Shown: piece by piece, positions 1 through 8,321 of the stretch | How the letters are laid out: every line of letters starts with the position of its first letter | Position numbering within the stretch: position 1 is the first letter of the stretch | Source of the DNA: Pelagophyceae sp. CCMP2097 | Taxonomy: Eukaryota > Sar > Pelagophyceae | Direction: 5' to 3' | NCBI GenBank assembly: GCA_026770575.1 | Contig: MU657181.1 | Span: 437,514 to 459,689, forward strand | Length of the DNA: 22,176 nucleotides | The notes under the pieces: model-generated | Told to the model about the DNA's origin: nothing | Database searches by the model: none | Seen by the model: the letters and a program-made list of their open reading frames with translations, nothing else | Translations under genes and position numbers: made by a program

Positions 1-482
1 GTTTGAGGTGGTTTTCCGTTGTCTTCGTCTGAGTTCCACCTCCCTGCCGCTTCATTGGGGCCGGCTGTAGGCCTTGGCATCGCCAGAGTCCGACCTAGTG
101 GCCCATGGAGGTTCGGGATAAGGCCCAAAATTTAGGCTATGGGCTCCATTTTGCAAGTTATGGGCCCCATTTCACTTAAACTGCCCATGCAAATCCGCAA
201 TTACGCGGAAATGGTGTCAAGTTTTACACAGTTTTATTCTTGAAAGCGGCTTCACGGTCGGCGGATCGAGCCCATAAACAAACTTCCTTCGTCGGAGACC
301 GCGCCGCCACCAGCCCGCGACGCAGCGACCATAAGTGGCCCCATACCTCGTATGTAGCCCGAGAAATTTGTAGTCGAGTGGAATCTTTTTCATGTTGGAC
401 CCCCCTTGTAATTCCTACAATTGTACAATAATTATTGTAGAAGCTTAAGGTTCTTCCTTGCGCGCGGCTCTCGTTCGCCGGG
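1..482. other. Upstream intergenic region, no gene recognised
   Basis: No convincing coding region. The stretch is less GC-rich than the genes around it. It holds two copies of an ATGGGCYCCAT-type word near 137-172, a short inverted repeat (TCCGC/GCGGA arms) around 196-211, and an AT-rich palindromic island at 415-440 just upstream of the F-box gene. The antisense and forward open frames here (224-532, 240-431) have no recognisable composition or homology. It probably carries the 5' region and promoter of the F-box gene. Confidence 0.5.
415..440. promoter_or_regulatory. AT-rich palindrome upstream of the F-box gene
   Basis: Positions 424-439 are a perfect 16-nt palindrome (TACAATAATTATTGTA). 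It sits inside larger imperfect arms, CTACAAT at 415-421 and ATTGTAG at 434-440. It ends about 43 nt before the ATG at 483, in DNA that is otherwise strongly GC-rich. A core-promoter or dimeric-factor site is plausible from position and composition, but the function is inferred. Confidence 0.35.
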
Positions 483-1442
483 ATGCCGCCGAAGCGCCGC
501 GCCGCGCGAGCGGCCGAGGCGGACGCGGGCACGGCGCTGGCGGGGGCGTTTGAGGTTTTGCCGACGGAGCTCGTCGTCTACGTGCTGCGCTTTTGCTCGC
601 TGCGCTCGATCCGCGGCGCGGCGGCGCGGGCGTGCAAGCGGCTGCGCGCGCTGGGGATGTCGAGCGCCGTCTTCGGGGGCGCCGTGGACGTGGCCTGGTT
701 CCAGAGCGGCCACGTGATCAACGTGACGGCGCTGCTGGATCTCATGGCGCGCCTCAACGTCGACGGCCTCGTGCGATCGCTCAAACTCGGCAACCACAAG
801 TGGGGCAAGCGCACGACGACCCGGCTCCTGCAGCTCTTTCCGCGCATGGAAGACGTCGACTTTGGCACGTCGAAAAAAGTCGCCGTCCACGACTTCGCCG
901 ACCTCAGCGCCGCAAACGCGCCGCAGCTCAAGGCCCTCGCGTGGGGTTGGATGTATGGCGTACCCGAGCGAGCGCTGACGTCCAACATCATCCACGGGCG
1001 CCACCTCCTGCAGCACCTCAAGCTCGCCAACTGGGAGGGCAACGGCGACGGACATGGCTTCCTCGGAACGGACGCGACGCTCGTCGGCCTCGGCGCGCAC
1101 TGTCCGAACCTCCGATGCCTCGACCTCAAGGGAGCGCTCTCCTTCACCGACGCCGGCTTTGGCGCGCTCGTCAGCGGCACGCGGGCGTGCCTCGAGTCGT
1201 GCACGCTCATGACGAAGATGATCTTCAACCCCACGCCCTGGATGCCTCCCGCCCTGCACCAGCTCCACTACAACCGGCTCACGCTCGACGGCGTCCACCG
1301 CCACCTCCTCGACGACGAGACTCGGGAGCCGACGTGCCCCAAGCTTCGGCTCCTGGTCCTCGCGATGCCCGCGCCGAACCTGAACCTCCGAGCTTTCGAC
1401 TGCCCGAGTTACTTCGCCGCGCTCCGAAACCGGTCGCGCTGA
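483..1442 (+). CDS. F-box / leucine-rich-repeat protein
   Basis: Single-exon protein of 319 residues. After a basic, alanine-rich leader, residues about 24-66 read as an F-box: FEVLPTELVVYVLRFCSL followed by a conserved Ala/Cys/Lys/Leu helix (RACKRLRALG). F-box proteins bind SKP1 and act as substrate receptors of SCF ubiquitin ligases. The rest has irregular leucine-rich repeats, for example LVRSLKLGNH, LLQHLKLANW and CPNLRCLDLKG followed by a FTDAGF segment typical of the FBXL/AMN1 type. The substrate cannot be told from sequence. The ATG at 483 is the first in frame and directly precedes the F-box. The gene converges on the small minus-strand gene ending at 1535. The long minus-strand open frame across it is a composition artefact. 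Confidence 0.8.
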   Translation: MPPKRRAARAAEADAGTALAGAFEVLPTELVVYVLRFCSLRSIRGAAARACKRLRALGMSSAVFGGAVDVAWFQSGHVINVTALLDLMARLNVDGLVRSLKLGNHKWGKRTTTRLLQLFPRMEDVDFGTSKKVAVHDFADLSAANAPQLKALAWGWMYGVPERALTSNIIHGRHLLQHLKLANWEGNGDGHGFLGTDATLVGLGAHCPNLRCLDLKGALSFTDAGFGALVSGTRACLESCTLMTKMIFNPTPWMPPALHQLHYNRLTLDGVHRHLLDDETREPTCPKLRLLVLAMPAPNLNLRAFDCPSYFAALRNRSR

Positions 1443-1534
1443 GCGCCCCCCTGATCTGAAACCGAGCCCACTGGAACCGAGGACGTCAATGTTTTATGTA
1501 AGCGCGCCCCTTCGCGACGGTGTCGGCAGCGCGG

Positions 1535-1906
1535 TCATCGCTTGGCGAAGACCGAGGGCGTCGGGAACGGCGTTGAGGGCGTCGGCAGCGCCGTTGGCTC
1601 GGGCGAGATTTGGAACGACGAGAACGCAAAGTGCTGCGGCGGCTCGGGCGCCGGCGCCTTTTTGGCTTTGTTCCGCGGCGCTTTCTTCGGCGTCTTGCCC
1701 TTGTTCCCGGGCGCGCCGTCGGCGGGTTGCGCGGCGACGCGGCCGTCGGGCGCGGGCGCCGCGCGCGGCGCGCCGGCGCCGCGCGTCTTCGCCGGCGGCG
1801 CGTCGGGCGTCGCCTCGGGCTCCGCGTTAGCGTCGCTCGCCGCCGCGGCCGAAAAGCTCATGCTCGCAGTGTTGAGCCGCCGCACGAGGTCCGGGGTGAG
1901 CAACAT
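1535..1906 (-). CDS. Small protein with PNRC/EDC2-like proline motif (possible mRNA-decapping cofactor)
   Basis: Intronless 123-residue protein read from the ATG at 1906. The middle is low complexity, rich in Ala, Pro and Lys (KTPKKAPRNKAKKAP). Residues about 92-114 contain FAFSSFQISPEP followed by TALPTPSTPF. This resembles the short linear motif of the PNRC/EDC2 family (aromatic-Ala-x2-x-Phe, then Ser-Pro-x-Pro, then Leu-Pro-x-Pro-Ser). In animals, fungi and plants that motif binds the DCP1 decapping activator. The role here is inferred from this motif alone. An upstream in-frame ATG at 2098 would add 64 residues with no conserved look, so the shorter start was preferred. Its upstream neighbour at 2218 is divergent. 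Confidence 0.5.
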   Translation of the reverse strand: MLLTPDLVRRLNTASMSFSAAAASDANAEPEATPDAPPAKTRGAGAPRAAPAPDGRVAAQPADGAPGNKGKTPKKAPRNKAKKAPAPEPPQHFAFSSFQISPEPTALPTPSTPFPTPSVFAKR

Positions 1907-2217
1907 GGCCACTGCGTGGGTACCGACTGCCACCGACTGCTGTGGAATTTCACTTGAAAGCCCGCCGGAGCCGCGACAGAGACGCGACGGGAAGCGGCGG
2001 GCGAGGCGGTCGCCCGGAGCGTGCGAGGAAGGGTCGACCGCCCTCGTAGAGTCGAGAGGTGAAACCCCGCCGGCCGCGCCGATCGAGTAGACGAGCAACT
2101 AGTTAACTTTTCAAGTTCTTTTGAGCGGGTTATGCAAAGGTTATGGGCCCTTTTGGCGATCGCGACGCGCGTGCGTCCGACGCGATGACGCACCCGAATC
2201 GCGCCCGGCTCGATCGC
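1907..2217. promoter_or_regulatory. Divergent intergenic region (PNRC-like gene / NXD1-like gene)
   Basis: About 310 nt lie between two divergent start codons, so the region probably contains both promoters and 5' UTRs. It includes a locally AT-rich stretch around 2095-2145 (ACTAGTTAACTTTT). Open frames crossing it on both strands show no conserved domain. Confidence 0.4.
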
Positions 2218-3132
2218 ATGGCGCGGCTCCTGGTCGCTGCCGCGGTCCTGCGGAGCTGCGCGGCGCTCGCGCCGAGCCCGGGCTGGGAGTTTACGGGCCG
2301 CTTCGCCTTTGCACCTGCGCTCGTCCGCGCCGAGGCCGCGGCGACGCCGCCGGGCGTCGACGTCGTCTCCCTCTTCGGCTGGACGCGCGGCGCCCGCGTC
2401 GATGCTCCTCGGGCAGCCTCCACGGGCAGCCTCTCCACGGGGAGCGTCGCCTCTGGCAGCGTCGACGGTCGTCTGCAGGCTCGGTGGCTTCGTCGCGCTC
2501 GAGTACGACTCGTCTCCCGTCGGCCCGTACCTCGAGGTCGTGGACATGGGCGCCGTCGTATTCAAGGGCGGCGGAATCGGCCAGTGGGGCCGCGAGCTTA
2601 CTGTCTCCACCGCCGCTGCGGAAAAGGTCTGCAAAAAGACGTGGGGCGTCCCTGCGCGGCGCGCGAACATCGGCTTCGACGACGGCGGAAACACGCTGAC
2701 GCTGCGGCGGTCCGGGCCCGCCGCAGCCTGCGCCTACGCGCTCGCCGGCTGGGCCGCGGCGCGGTCGTCGGCGCCGGCCTCCACGCCGCCTGCAGGCGAG
2801 CGCGGCTTCCGGCTCCCCGTGCTCTGGACGCCGGAGATCAAGGCGCTCTGGGCGCCCGTACCCTCGAAGCAGCGTCCTTCGGAGGCGCGCTCGGGATGGA
2901 CGCGACCAGACGACTCTGATTCACGCAGGTCCGCCTCCTGACTTTCGGCGCCCCTTCAGACGCGCTCCGCCTCCACGACCTCCGGCTTTCGGCGACTTCG
3001 CTGCGGATATCGGGCTTCCGCCTCGACGACGCGCCGGGCTTCGAGGCGCCGTCCGTCATCCCGCTCGGCTTCGCGCTCACGGCGGACGGCGTCGCCATCG
3101 AAATCGCGCCCTTTGGGGATCAGCTCCTGTAA
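2218..3132 (+). CDS. NXD1: NXD1-like protein (acetoacetate-decarboxylase-fold, plastid candidate)
   Basis: Exons 2218-2384, 2479-2857 and 2929-3132 give about 249 residues. The start MARLLVAAAVLRSCAALA is a signal-peptide-like leader; ATGs at 2143 and 2185 are in frame but add a poor N-terminus. The body matches the plant NEOXANTHIN-DEFICIENT 1 family: WEFTGRFAF, VSLFGWT joined across intron 1 to LGGFVALEYDSSPVGPYLE, then MGAVVF and the VPA segment. NXD1 is required for neoxanthin accumulation in plants; its biochemical role is not settled. Intron 1 must use a GC donor at 2385 to keep the FGWT-LGGF block intact; no GT donor gives the right phase. Intron 2 (2858-2928) is GT-AG. The last exon reads VRLLTFG to FGDQLL and then TAA. 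It converges on the aldo/keto reductase gene. Confidence 0.68.
2385..2478 (+). other. GC-AG intron sharing its 5' end with the intron at 7021-7121
   Basis: A 94-nt intron in the NXD1-like gene. The exon end AC at 2383-2384 joins G at 2479 to restore a Thr codon in a conserved FGWT-LGGF block. The donor is GC and the acceptor is CTGCAG. Bases 2383-2401 (ACGCGCGGCGCCCGCGTCG) are identical to 7019-7037 at the donor of an intron in the kinase-epimerase gene. Confidence 0.6.
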
Positions 3133-3374
3133 AGCTCATCCCGCCGGATGCCGGCGAGACGGAGGGAAGGTCTAGAAATAGGGGGGGTACATGTACATGG
3201 TTGTTGGGGTGTGTCGCCGTGGCGCCGATTGCTCGACTCTTGACGTTCACGGGCGGGGAGGGGAGCCTGGTGGTGCTGCAATCGGGAGCGCGTCGGTGCC
3301 GGTCGCTTCGTGGTCGATGTCGGAGGCGACAAGGCGGCCGCGAAGACCGGCTAGGCGAGGACGAGGAGCGACGG

Positions 3375-5308
3375 CTAGAAGGCAAGAAGCGACGGTGCGA
3401 GCAGCTTGAGCTTGACGGCCTCGCGCCAGAGCGCCGCAGGGACGTTGGCGGCGCCGCCGACGAGCTGCACCATGGCGTCGACCTCTTCCTAAGAAGCGCG
3501 GCGGCGTGCAAGGCAAGCGAGGCGAGGCGCCGTTGCGACGGCGACTCACGACGGTGCCGAGGCCGACGGCGACCTTGTCGACGCACTGCGGGAGGAGCGC
3601 AAACGCGACGGCTACGGCCTTGACGTCGCAGTCGTAGCCCTGCGCGAGCTTGGCCCACTGGGCGGCCTTGGCCTTTTGCGTGGACGTCGCGGCGGCGTAT
3701 TCGCACGTTTCGCCGCCGGCGAGCAGCCCCGAAGCAAAGACGCCGGCGACGTGCACCTTGACGCCGCGCGCCGCGCACACCGCGAGCACGCCGGCGCCTG
3801 CGCAAAAGCGCGTGAGAAGACACTGTCCGACCAACGGGGGCCGCACCGCTCTGGTCGAGCAAGTTCCACCGCCCCGCGAGCATGACCGAGTCGAGGCGCA
3901 TGTTCGAGTTTGCATCGGCCGGGTTGGTCAATTCGAGGATGCGCAGCGCGGCGGATGCGTTGTTGAGGCCGAGGGAGATCTCGAGCGGCGGCAGCGCGGG
4001 TGCCGCCACGCCGGGCGTCCGCGGCGTCTTGGCGGGCGCCTTGGCGGGCGTCTTGACGGGCGTCTTCGCGGACTGTGGCGCCTTCTTCGCCGACGGCGGC
4101 GCCTGCTTCGGCGTCGGGGCCGCTTCACCCTTCAACCGCGACGACTGCCGAATGGACTTGGGGGCCTGCGTAGGGTCCGAGTCGTCCGGTACGGACCGAG
4201 AAACTCTGGGGCGTCGTCGACTCTGGGGCGTCGTCGACTCTGGGCCGCTTACCTCGTCGGCGGCGGCTTCCACTAAAGCTTCCGCCGCGGCCGGCGCTTC
4301 GGGCGCGGCGCCGATGGTGGCGGCGAAGCGCTCGTCGCGCAGGGTGGCGAGGCCGACGATGGAGCCCTTTGGCGCCGTGGCGGCCTGCTCGCGCGCGGCC
4401 GTCTCCGGGTCGTGGCACCGGAGGCCCGTGACGACGACGCCAGCGCCGAGGCGCGCGCAAGAATCTTCGAACGACTGCCGCGCGCCCGCGGCCGTGTAGT
4501 CGAGGACGGGCAGGACACCCACGGGCGAATCGTGGTAGATGGTCGTCGCGGAGCCGGGCGCGTTGTCGTGCTCGACGGCGTCGGCGGCGGTGATTTCCTC
4601 GGCGGCCTTGACGAGGCGGCCGACCTTGGTCCAGACGATGATCTGCTCGGCGAGGAGCGCCGCCGCGAGCTTGCGCGTCCGGCAGACGGCCGAGCAGCCG
4701 TTGCGGAGGCCGTTGCCTGGTGCAGGGCGTCGGCGCGGCCGCAGCCCCGGTGCACGCGGCCGCAGTCCCTTTCGACGCCCGGGTCCTCACCGAGGCGGAC
4801 CTCGGCGGCGCCGCAGCCGTAATGGGGAGCGGTGTCGAACATGCGGAAGCCGACGACGACGGCGTGCTCCACGACTTCCTCCGCCTCGTCGTCCGACATC
4901 TCCGCGCCGATGCCGCCCAGCGGCGACGTCCCGAAGATGATGTCCGTCGCCAGCGCGAGGGGGCGCTTTTGCAAGTCGCGCACGGGCAGGCCCGCTGCGC
5001 AAGCCGCGCCCGAAGCCGCGCCCGAAGCCTACCGTGCGAATCCCGCGCTCAGAGACCCTTCCGTCGTGATGAATCGGTCAGCACGGGCTCCGGGGCGCCT
5101 CCGCGGACCCTCGCAGCCTCGCGGCCGGGGCTCCCGAGGTTTGGGCCCGGGCCACAGAGGTCCGAAACAAATGTGGGAAACGGCGTACCGAGCCCCTCTT
5201 GACGCGCTTGACCAGCAGGATGACCAGCACGACCAGCGAAACGACGGCGCTGGCCTTGGCCAGCATCTCTCCCAATTCCAGCGGCGGCAGTGGCCCGAGG
5301 AAGTCCAT
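3375..5308 (-). CDS. Aldo/keto reductase with apparent N-terminal membrane anchor
   Basis: Six exons (5308-5189, 5028-4791, 4716-4253, 4165-3847, 3797-3550, 3488-3375) give 500 residues; all junctions keep phase. Exon 1 encodes a short hydrophobic segment (SAVVSLVVLVILLV, about residues 21-34) followed by KRVKRG, which looks like a signal anchor. The barrel begins near IIFGTSPLGG. The catalytic tetrad of NADPH-dependent aldo/keto reductases is visible: Asp105 and Tyr110 (FDTAPHYG), Lys150 (VWTKVG) and His221 (RCHDP). Later blocks, SVMLAGRWNLLDQ and VHVAGVFASGLLAGG, match the D-threo-aldose 1-dehydrogenase / pyridoxal 4-dehydrogenase subgroup. The substrate is unknown. Residues about 275-332 are a Lys/Pro/Ala-rich insertion. 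The exon 1 join is the least certain: phase and splice sites fit, but the barrel exon has no ATG of its own. The gene is divergent from the kinase-epimerase gene. Confidence 0.75.
4204..4244. repeat. 17-nt tandem repeat inside an aldo/keto reductase intron
   Basis: The unit CTCTGGGGCGTCGTCGA occurs at 4204-4220 and again exactly at 4221-4237, followed by a 7-nt partial copy at 4238-4244. The array lies wholly within the intron at 4166-4252 and does not affect the protein. Confidence 0.85.
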
Positions 5309-5436
5309 GTCGCAGCCGAAGCCTGAGCCTCAGTTCAAGTTCTAAACTGCCAATATTGAATAGGCGAGAGAAGATTTCGGCGAGAAGAAAACCCGCGGTG
5401 ACCCGCCGCTGCGCACGCGCCGCCTGCGCGGCGACG
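5309..5436. promoter_or_regulatory. Divergent promoter region, aldo/keto reductase / kinase-epimerase
   Basis: Only 128 nt separate the two start codons, so the core promoters must be close or shared. The region has an AT-richer core with CAATATTGAA near 5351-5360. The word TTTCGGCGA at 5375-5383 also recurs upstream of RlmH and the METTL13-like gene. Confidence 0.45.
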
Positions 5437-8250
5437 ATGAGGCGCCTGGTCGCGGCGCTTGCCGTGGCCCTCTCGTTTGCGTCGGCGGAGCGTCGGCGCG
5501 CGGTCATCGGTTTTGACGTCGGCACGGAGAGTGTGCGCGCGGCGCTCTTCGACGCGGTAAGACTGGCCTCCTCCCGCGATCTATTGCGTGTGTTCTCTTC
5601 TCGGGAAGTACGAGACGTTGCACTCTTACCGGGACGTCCGCCCGCGCGCACCCCGCGCGCAGGTGGACGGGACGCTGCTCTCGAGCGCGAAGGCGGCGCA
5701 CGCGACGGCGTACCCGGCGCCCGGCCGCGCGGAGCAGGCGCCCGACGACTGGTGGGCGGGCATGGGCGCCGCCTGCCGCGCGCTGGACACGGCGGGGTGT
5801 GAAGTGCTTGCGGTATGTTTAGCGACGACGTCGTGCACCATCGTCGCGGCCACGCTTCAAGGCGAACCCCTCAGGCCGGCCCTGCTCTGGATGGACCAGC
5901 GGAGCGCCGGTGAAGCGGCGGCGATTTTGAGATTGGCGCGCGGCGACGACGCACTCAGCGTGAACTGCGGCGGCGCCGGGCCGATTTCTGCAGAATGGAT
6001 GCTGCCCAAGGCCCTTTGGCTGAAGACGCACGAACCGGCGAATTTTGCAGGGGCCGAGGTGATAGCAGAGTGCCAGGACTGGCTCAACTTTAAGTGCACG
6101 GGAGGGTGGTGCGCCGGCGGGTGCAACGTCGCAACTCGGTGGCACTGCGACGGCGCTTTGGCCGTCGGCGAGCCGCGGAGTGACGGCAAGTTCCAAGGCC
6201 GGCCTTTGCGACTCTTGGCAAAGGCCGGCCTCGAGGAGTTGGATGAAAAATGGCCGAAGAAGTGCGTGGCTATGGGCGATGCCGTCGGCGTTTTGACGCG
6301 CGCCGCTGCGAAGCACCTCGGCCTCGCAGAGGGCGTGCCCGTGGCGCAGGGCGGTGCCGACGCGTTTGTGGGCCTCGTGGGCCTCGGCGTCGCGACGAAT
6401 GGCGGTGGTGTCGGTGTCATCACGGGCTCGTCGACACTACACTTAGCCGTCAAACCCGTCGCAGACGCCGCCACCAGCGGCGGCGTCTGGGGCGCGTACC
6501 GCGGCGCGCCGCTGAAGCACTTGTGTATGGTCGAAGGGGGCCAAGCCACGACCGGGGCCGCGCTCCAGTGGGCTAGACGACTCTTCGGCGCGGACGACGC
6601 CGCAGCGTTCCAGGCGCTCGACGCCCAGGCCGCAGCCCTGCCCGTCGGCGCAGAGGGCTGCTCGGCGCTCGAGACGTGCGTGGGAACGCACCCATCTCTG
6701 TGCCTCTCGATCGATCGCCGCCACTTGTGGATGGGTCGTCGCAGAGTGCCCCCGCTAGACCAAACACTGCTATTGTGGACCCGGAAGGCGCTAGGCTGCA
6801 GGGTTCGCGCACGCCGACGACGGACCCGCTCGCGCGCGGCGCGCTCTACGGCCTGACTCTGGGCCACACGCGCGCCCACGTCTGGCGCGCGCTCCTCGAG
6901 GCCACGTGCCTCGGCACACGCGCCTGCGTCGTCGCCCTCGAGGCGCAGGGCGGCGACACGTCCGCGCCGCTGCGCATAGCCGGCGGCGCGACGAGGAGTA
7001 GGCTCTGGCTCCAGATGCACGCGCGGCGCCCGCGTCGGCGATGGCTCGTCGTGGCCGTCGAAACACACATGGGGCCTTTTCATTGTCAGCCTTTGCACCG
7101 CCGTCGCAGCTGCCATGCTAGGCCGACGCGTGCGGCCGCGCCGTCGTCGTGGGCGAGTCGTCCGAGGCGCCGCTCCTCGGCTGCGCGGCGCTGGCGGCGG
7201 CGCTGGCAGGCGTGCACGCCTCCGTCGCGGCCGCCGTCAGCGCCATGGTCCGCGACGCGTACCGGCTCGAGCCGGACGCCGCGCAGGCCGCGGCGCTCAC
7301 GGGTCTTTACGACAAAGTCTACCGCCACGCCGCGCCCGCGCTCTCGCGCCAGGGCCGAAGAGCGCTCCGCTTCGGCATGGCGCCGCGAAGAACGACGACG
7401 CTCGCGTCGGGCCGCCGCGCCATAATCTCGCCGTCGCTCCTGGCCGCCGATTTCGGTGCACTGCGCGAGGCGACGGACGACGCCGTCGACGCCGGCGCCG
7501 AGTGGGTCCACGTCGACGTCTGCGACGGCTCGGCAGTCTGCAACGGCGCGCTTTCGTCGCTCGGCCCGCAGACTGTGGCAGCGCTCCGCAAAACGCGCGC
7601 GTACGTGGACGTCCACCTCGCCGTCAAGGATCCAGAGGCGCAAATCGACGAGTAAGTCGCAAAAATAGCCGACGTCGTCCGACGCTGCCTCGTCCGTCGT
7701 TCGAACGTGCGGTCATACGAGTCGTGGCCACGCTCTCATAGGCTCTGCGCGGCCGGCGCCGACCGCATCACGTCCCCGCCCGCGTCGGCGATTAGTCGGC
7801 GACGCGGCACGTTGCAGGGAATGTCATCGTTGAGCTAGGTTCCAGCTCGAGTCATGCATTGACGCAGCTCACGCGCGGCGCGTCGCGTCGCACATCCTCG
7901 CCCGGAGATGCGCCGCGGGTGTATGTCTCGGGCCAGAGACGCCGGCCGCGGCGGCCGACGACCTCGTCGAAGCGGGGCTCGTCGACCTCGTCGACGTGCT
8001 CGCCGTGCCGCCCGGCCGCGGCGGCAAGCCCTTTGACGAGCGCGCGCTCGGCAAGCTGCGCCAACTGCGCGAACGCCACCCGCAACTCGCGTACCTCGAG
8101 GTCGACGGGGGCATCGACGCGGCCAACGCGCAACTCGCCGCCGCCGCCGGCGCCAACGTCCTCGTCGCCGGCTCGTTTGTCTTTGGGCGCGACAGCGTCG
8201 CCGACGCCGTCGAGGCCCTCCTTTCCGCGCTCGAGCACCACGGCCAGTGA
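5437..8250 (+). CDS. Fused FGGY sugar kinase (probable D-ribulokinase) and ribulose-phosphate 3-epimerase
   Basis: Six exons (5437-5556, 5663-6675, 6795-7020, 7122-7651, 7742-7771, 7839-8250) give 776 residues. A hydrophobic leader ends near residue 18. Residues about 20-540 are an FGGY kinase: FDVGTESVRAALFD phosphate loop, LLWMDQRSA, VAQGGADAFVGLVG, GVITGSSTLHLA, and TPTTDPLARGALYGLTLGHT, closest to the D-ribulokinase branch (human FGGY, yeast Ydr109c). From about residue 553 the same open exon continues into a complete epimerase: IISPSLLAADFG, HVDVCDG (metal-site His and catalytic Asp), DVHLAV, LEVDGGI (second Asp), VLVAGSFVF. Product flow would be ribulose to ribulose 5-phosphate to xylulose 5-phosphate. 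Introns 4 and 5 restore DELCAAGADRIT and ITFQLES. Intron 3 needs a GC donor. The active-site Met of the epimerase is Cys. Confidence 0.85.
7021..7121 (+). other. GC-AG intron sharing its 5' end with the intron at 2385-2478
   Basis: A 101-nt intron of the kinase-epimerase gene. Joining 7020 to 7122 restores LWLQMHADACGRAVVV, a conserved FGGY block. The acceptor frame has a stop immediately upstream (TAG at 7119-7121), so the exon must begin at 7122. The only donor giving phase 0 and this alignment is GC at 7021. Bases 7019-7037 are identical to 2383-2401. Confidence 0.6.
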
Positions 8251-8270
8251 CCGGCACGGCCAGTGACCGG
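8239..8270. repeat. 16-nt tandem duplication across the kinase-epimerase stop codon
   Basis: CACGGCCAGTGACCGG occurs at 8239-8254 and again exactly at 8255-8270. The first copy contains the last codons and the TGA stop (8248-8250). The second lies in the 71-nt gap before the converging YqgF gene. It looks like a simple slippage duplication. Confidence 0.85.
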
Positions 8271-8321
8271 CGGCCGTGGGCCACTTTTCACCGAGACATT
8301 TTTACATATTGGACTTTACAG

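Noticed and set aside
432..1304. 290-residue minus-strand open frame
   Set aside because: Antisense to the F-box gene; Arg/Glu/Ala-rich composition artefact of GC-rich DNA with no conserved segment.
1542..2090. 182-residue plus-strand open frame
   Set aside because: Antisense to the PNRC-like gene; the Gly/Ala-rich product has no recognisable domain, while the minus frame carries the SPEP/ALPTPS motif.
3185..3200. GTACATGTAC palindrome between the NXD1-like and aldo/keto reductase genes
   Set aside because: Short, in a convergent 3' intergenic gap; no partner copy or structure to suggest a terminator or binding site.
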